From CABRXV01 sp900754955 (GTDB taxonomy: Bacteria > Actinomycetota > Coriobacteriia > Coriobacteriales > Eggerthellaceae), in the NCBI GenBank assembly GCA_902475005.1, contig CABRXV010000037.1, positions 1 through 19,705 of the forward strand: a stretch of 19,705 bases of DNA, read 5' to 3'. The notes below the pieces were generated by a model. The model did no database searches, was not told where the DNA came from, and was given only the letters and a program-made list of their open reading frames with translations. Positions 16,842-19,705 of the stretch are shown one piece after another. The position numbers and the translations under genes were made by a program. Every line of letters begins with the position of its first letter. Position 1 is the stretch's first letter.

Positions 16842-16870
16842 ATCATATCATCTTGAATGCACCTTGGCAA
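16842..16870 (-). promoter_or_regulatory. Promoter of rplS
   Basis: TTGCCA (16870 to 16865), a 17-base spacer and TATGAT (16847 to 16842) form a strong housekeeping promoter. The predicted RNA start near 16835 leaves a leader of about 57 bases. Confidence 0.75.
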
Positions 16871-17006
16871 GGGGTTGAACGCCGATATTTCGTGAACGCA
16901 CGGGCATCGGCGCGTGAAGCGGCGCCCTCATGCGACGCACCCCTCCGCAACACACGGCTCATACGCAGGTGACCGCCGCACGCCGCAGCCGCAGCCGCAG
17001 CCGGCC

Positions 17007-17330
17007 CTAGATCATGAGCAGCAGCGCGTAGGCAACAACGCCCGTCACCGCGCTCCACAGCAAAGAGCGCGTCTTGCACGCGACCACCACCACGCATACC
17101 GCCGCGATGAGCGGGATGGCGGCGGGCCACAGCCCCGCGTCGAACATGCCGGGGTTGAGCAGGTCGTTCGCCACGAGCGCGGCAAACGCCGCCGGCGGGA
17201 TGAAGCCGAGCGCGCGGCTCAGCCCCGCGGGCAGCTCGCGCCCCTTGAGCAGGAAAAGCGGCAGCACGCGGCACGCGAGCATGCAGAGCGCGCACACGAC
17301 GAGCACGATCCAGAATTCCTCCCAGCTCAT
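17007..17330 (-). CDS. azlD: AzlD family branched-chain amino acid exporter subunit
   Basis: AzlD is the small membrane partner of AzlC, and together they export branched-chain amino acids. The 107-residue product has about four hydrophobic segments: the N-terminal FWIVLVVCALCMLACRVLPLFLL, then the family stretch LSRALGFIPPAAFAALVANDLL, and two C-terminal helices ending in VAYALLLMI. The RVLPLFLL and PPAAFAALV elements are typical of AzlD. ATG 17330 overlaps the azlC stop codon as ATGA, so the two subunits are coupled in translation. The 136 bases after the stop, up to the rplS promoter, contain a short GCCGCA triplicate and no clear terminator. Confidence 0.92.
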   Translation of the reverse strand: MSWEEFWIVLVVCALCMLACRVLPLFLLKGRELPAGLSRALGFIPPAAFAALVANDLLNPGMFDAGLWPAAIPLIAAVCVVVVACKTRSLLWSAVTGVVAYALLLMI

Positions 17331-18037
17331 CGCTCAGCCGCCTCCTTCGCGAGGCGCTTATCGCGCACGCTCGCATACACCATGGCGGCCGCCACACCGA
17401 CGAGCGCGCCCACGAGGATGGCCGGGCCCGAAAGCCCCACCGCCTTGCACACGTACACGCCGACCATCGCACACACGACGGCCACGATGTTCGCCGACGT
17501 CACCTTCTGCGTCACGAGCAGGCAGATGAAGATTGAGGTCATCGCGAACGAGGCGATGTTGAGCGGGATGGACACTGCCGCGCCGATGAGCACGCCGATC
17601 ACGTTCGACACCGTCCACGACGTCTGCGAGAAGAGGTTCACCATGAGCGCGCGGTCGACCGACCACGAGCCCTCGCGGAACTTCGCGGTGGACACGCCGT
17701 AGCTCTCGTCGGTCACCGTGGCGGCGAAGAAGAACGCGAGGCGCTTTGAGACGCCCTTGCACTCGGGCGCGAACGAGGCGGCGTAGAGCATCTGGCGCGT
17801 GTTGACGAGCGACACGCTCGCGATGATCGAAGCGAGCGGCGAGGCGGCGAGATACATGTTCGGAATCATGAACTGGCCGGCGCCCGAGTAGAAGAGCACC
17901 GAGAGCAGGAGCACCTGGAGCACTCCGAGCCCGATCGAATTGCAGAGGATGCCGCAGGGTATGCCGATGGCGACGTACCCGAGCATGACGGGCAACGCCG
18001 CTTGAAACGCGTCTTTGATATGTTCCTTGGCAACCAT
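17327..18037 (-). CDS. azlC: AzlC family branched-chain amino acid exporter subunit
   Basis: AzlC is the main subunit of the AzlCD exporter in the inner membrane. The product is 236 residues with several hydrophobic segments and family hallmarks: AFQAALPVMLGYVAIGIPCGIL near the N terminus, LFYSGAGQFM, SLVNTRQMLYAASFAPEC, and the TDESYGV element, then Gly-rich C-terminal helices. ATG 18037 is chosen because a TATAAT sits just upstream and overlaps the alternative ATG 18049, which could not be on an mRNA made from it. No real ribosome site precedes either start. azlD follows with a four-base overlap. The dGTPase-like gene ends 70 bases upstream on the same strand. Confidence 0.92.
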   Translation of the reverse strand: MVAKEHIKDAFQAALPVMLGYVAIGIPCGILCNSIGLGVLQVLLLSVLFYSGAGQFMIPNMYLAASPLASIIASVSLVNTRQMLYAASFAPECKGVSKRLAFFFAATVTDESYGVSTAKFREGSWSVDRALMVNLFSQTSWTVSNVIGVLIGAAVSIPLNIASFAMTSIFICLLVTQKVTSANIVAVVCAMVGVYVCKAVGLSGPAILVGALVGVAAAMVYASVRDKRLAKEAAER

Positions 18038-18047
18038 AAGCTTTGCC

Positions 18048-18053
18048 ATTATA
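18048..18053 (-). promoter_or_regulatory. Perfect -10 box before azlC
   Basis: TATAAT on the minus strand ends ten bases before ATG 18037. No good -35 hexamer lies 16-18 bases upstream (GC-rich there), which lowers confidence. If used, the RNA would start about three to five bases before the start codon. Confidence 0.45.
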
Positions 18054-18106
18054 GCGACAAAGCCCGAACGCGCCGCGAGAAAATGCGACGCCGCATCCGC
18101 CCTCCC

Positions 18107-19150
18107 CTAGTAGTGGAGGCTGTTCGGCTCGAAAAGGCGACGGAACTGGCTCTTCGCGTAGCGGTCGGTCATGCCGGCGATGTAGTCGGTCACCGCGCGC
18201 AGATCATCGCCCTCGGAGATGAGGCGGTACTCCTCGGGCACCTCCCCGATGTGGCCGACGTAGTACTCGAACAGCACGTCGATGAGGCGCTGGGCCTTCT
18301 CCACCTCGACCATCACCACGGGCGAGAGGTACACGTGCTCGAACAGGAACCGGCGCAGCTCCATCATCGCGTCCCACACGCGGTCGCTCATGCGGATGTC
18401 GTCGACGCGCGCCGAGGTCTCCACCATGTCGAACACGAGCGTCTGAATACGCGACGAATGGTCGGGGCCGAGCACCGCATGCGTGGAGGCAGGCAGGTCG
18501 TCCTCGGAGAGCACGCCGGCGCGGATGGCGTCGTCGATGTCGTGGTTCACATACGCGATGCGGTCGGCCACGGCCACGATGCGCCCCTCGAGCGTCTCCG
18601 CCCGCACGGGGCCGGTGTGGCACAGGATGCCGTCGCGCACCTCAGCGGTGAGGTTGAGCCCGCGCCCCTCGTTCTCGATCACCTCGACCACGCGCAGCGA
18701 CTGCTCGTTGTGGCGGTAGAGGCCCGCCGCCTCCTCGGAGGCGGGATCGACGCCGACGTGGCGCGCGATGCAGCGCGCGAGCGCTTCCTCGCCCGTGTGG
18801 CCGAAGGGCGTGTGCCCGAGGTCGTGTCCGAGCGAGATCGCCTCGGTGAGGTCCTCGTTGAGGCCGAGCGCGCGCGCGATGGTGCGCGCGATCTGCGCCA
18901 CCTCGAGCGTGTGGGTCAGCCGCGTGCGGAAATGGTCGCCCTCGGCGGCGAGGAACACCTGCGTCTTGTGGGAAAGCCGACGGAACGACTTCGTGTGCAG
19001 GATCTTGTCGCGATCGCGCTGATAGTCGCAGCGCAGCATGTCGAGTTCGGTCGAACGCTCGCGCCCCTCGGTCTCGTCGGAGAACGCCGCGTCCTCCGAA
19101 AGCGACAGATGCTCGAGCTGCTCGCGGTCCTCGCGGTATATCACACGCAT
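18107..19150 (-). CDS. dgt: dGTP triphosphohydrolase-like HD-domain protein
   Basis: Members of this family cut dNTPs to deoxynucleosides and triphosphate, or act as general dNTPases. The product is 347 residues, the length of the shorter bacterial dGTPase-like class rather than the ~500-residue E. coli Dgt. The HD metal site is complete: H80 (RTRLTHTLEV), H109-D110 (SLGHDLGHTPFGH) and D196 (VAVADRIAYVNHD). The N-terminal DRDKILHTKSFRRLSHKTQVF stretch is also typical. ATG 19150 has GGGGAG a few bases upstream. It begins 32 bases after the mtnA stop codon on the same strand, so the two are probably co-transcribed. The exact substrate among dNTPs cannot be read. Confidence 0.92.
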   Translation of the reverse strand: MRVIYREDREQLEHLSLSEDAAFSDETEGRERSTELDMLRCDYQRDRDKILHTKSFRRLSHKTQVFLAAEGDHFRTRLTHTLEVAQIARTIARALGLNEDLTEAISLGHDLGHTPFGHTGEEALARCIARHVGVDPASEEAAGLYRHNEQSLRVVEVIENEGRGLNLTAEVRDGILCHTGPVRAETLEGRIVAVADRIAYVNHDIDDAIRAGVLSEDDLPASTHAVLGPDHSSRIQTLVFDMVETSARVDDIRMSDRVWDAMMELRRFLFEHVYLSPVVMVEVEKAQRLIDVLFEYYVGHIGEVPEEYRLISEGDDLRAVTDYIAGMTDRYAKSQFRRLFEPNSLHY

Positions 19151-19182
19151 GGCTCTCCCCTTTCCCGCAGGATCAGCTACCG

Positions 19183-19705
19183 TCAGTTTACCCCATAGGC
19201 GCGCGCAAGGTCGGCGGGAGCGAACGAACCGCGCTCGGTGACGATGCGCGTGACGAGATCGGCGGGCGTCACGTCGAAGGCAGGGTTGAGCACGTCAACG
19301 CCTTCGATGGGCCGCGGCAGCACCTCGGCGGCATCGCGCTGCTCGATGGGAATCTCCTCGCCCGAGGCAATCGTGAAGTCGATCGTGGACGAGGGCGCCG
19401 CCACGTAGAACGGGATGCCGTGGTGACGGGCGAGCACAGCCACGCCGTACGTGCCGATCTTGTTGGCAACGTCGCCGTTCGCGGCGATGCGGTCGGCCCC
19501 CACGATGACGGCGTCCACAAGCCCCGCGCGCATCACGCTCGCCGCCATGTCGTCGCAGATGAGCGTCACGGGCACGCCCGCGCGCGCAAGCTCCCACGTG
19601 GTGAGCCGCGCGCCCTGGCCGACGGGGCGCGTCTCGTCGGCGTAGACGCGCTCGATCTTGCCCTGCTCGGCTGCCGCGTACACCACGCCGAGCGCCGTGC
19701 CGTAG
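19183..19705 (-). CDS. mtnA: Methylthioribose-1-phosphate isomerase, C-terminal part (5' end outside window)
   Basis: MtnA converts methylthioribose-1-phosphate to methylthioribulose-1-phosphate in methionine salvage. The frame is open to the window edge; 173 residues are visible, roughly half of a ~350-residue protein. The visible part begins YGTALGVVYAAAEQGK and contains VYADETRPVGQGARLTTWEL, DDMAASVM, the catalytic aspartate in VGADRIAANGDVANKIGTY, VAAPSSTIDF and the C-terminal NPAFDVTPADLVTRIVTERG. These distinguish MtnA from the related eIF2B-type subunits. The catalytic cysteine lies upstream, outside the window. The protein ends in YGVN. GTG 19686 is an internal codon, not the start. 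Confidence 0.93.
   Translation of the reverse strand, partial: YGTALGVVYAAAEQGKIERVYADETRPVGQGARLTTWELARAGVPVTLICDDMAASVMRAGLVDAVIVGADRIAANGDVANKIGTYGVAVLARHHGIPFYVAAPSSTIDFTIASGEEIPIEQRDAAEVLPRPIEGVDVLNPAFDVTPADLVTRIVTERGSFAPADLARAYGVN

Overview
The window is a 19.7 kb piece of chromosome from a high-GC Gram-positive bacterium. Codon third positions are strongly G/C, Shine-Dalgarno sites are of the GGAGG type, genes are packed tightly, and rnhB, yraN, comM and dprA sit together as they do in Actinobacteria and Firmicutes. A member of the Coriobacteriia is my best guess from the protein style. This is inference and I cannot name a genus. No phage, insertion sequence, CRISPR array, tRNA or rRNA was seen; nearly everything is core housekeeping.

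Layout. Bases 1-969 (+) are the 3' end of sbcC. gdhA follows (1142-2473, +) with a strong terminator and then an unexplained nested stem-loop. From 2664 onward almost everything is on the minus strand: a membrane-anchored protein of unknown function (2664-3644), an EamA-type transporter (3722-4708), and uvrA (4859-7751), whose reading frame is broken near 6779. The 462-base gap 7752-8213 holds an exact parS centromere sequence next to a cluster of hairpin repeats. Reading in the minus direction, the block 15448 to 8214 is rnhB, yraN, comM, dprA, a DUF4160/DUF2442-like pair, trmFO and xerC. An isochorismatase-family hydrolase (15581-16225, +) is divergent from rnhB. rplS (16431-16778, -) has its own promoter and terminator. 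The right end carries azlD, azlC, a dGTPase-like HD hydrolase and the 3' end of mtnA, all on the minus strand.

How the genes work together. The rnhB-to-xerC block combines genome maintenance (RNase HII, YraN, tyrosine recombinase), DNA uptake processing (ComM, DprA) and tRNA modification (TrmFO). Many junctions are coupled: trmFO/xerC and azlC/azlD overlap as ATGA, and yraN/comM and comM/dprA are one base apart. SbcC and UvrA add DNA repair at the left. GdhA assimilates ammonium, AzlCD exports branched-chain amino acids, and MtnA belongs to methionine salvage.

The items most worth a second look are the consensus parS with its flanking array of 27-bp interrupted palindromes beside a tyrosine recombinase gene, the uvrA frameshift that looks like an 11-bp deletion, the long nested stem-loop behind gdhA, the two-gene DUF4160/DUF2442-like cassette lying between dprA and trmFO, and several -10 boxes placed so close to start codons that leaderless mRNAs are likely. 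I found no clearly new multi-gene system.
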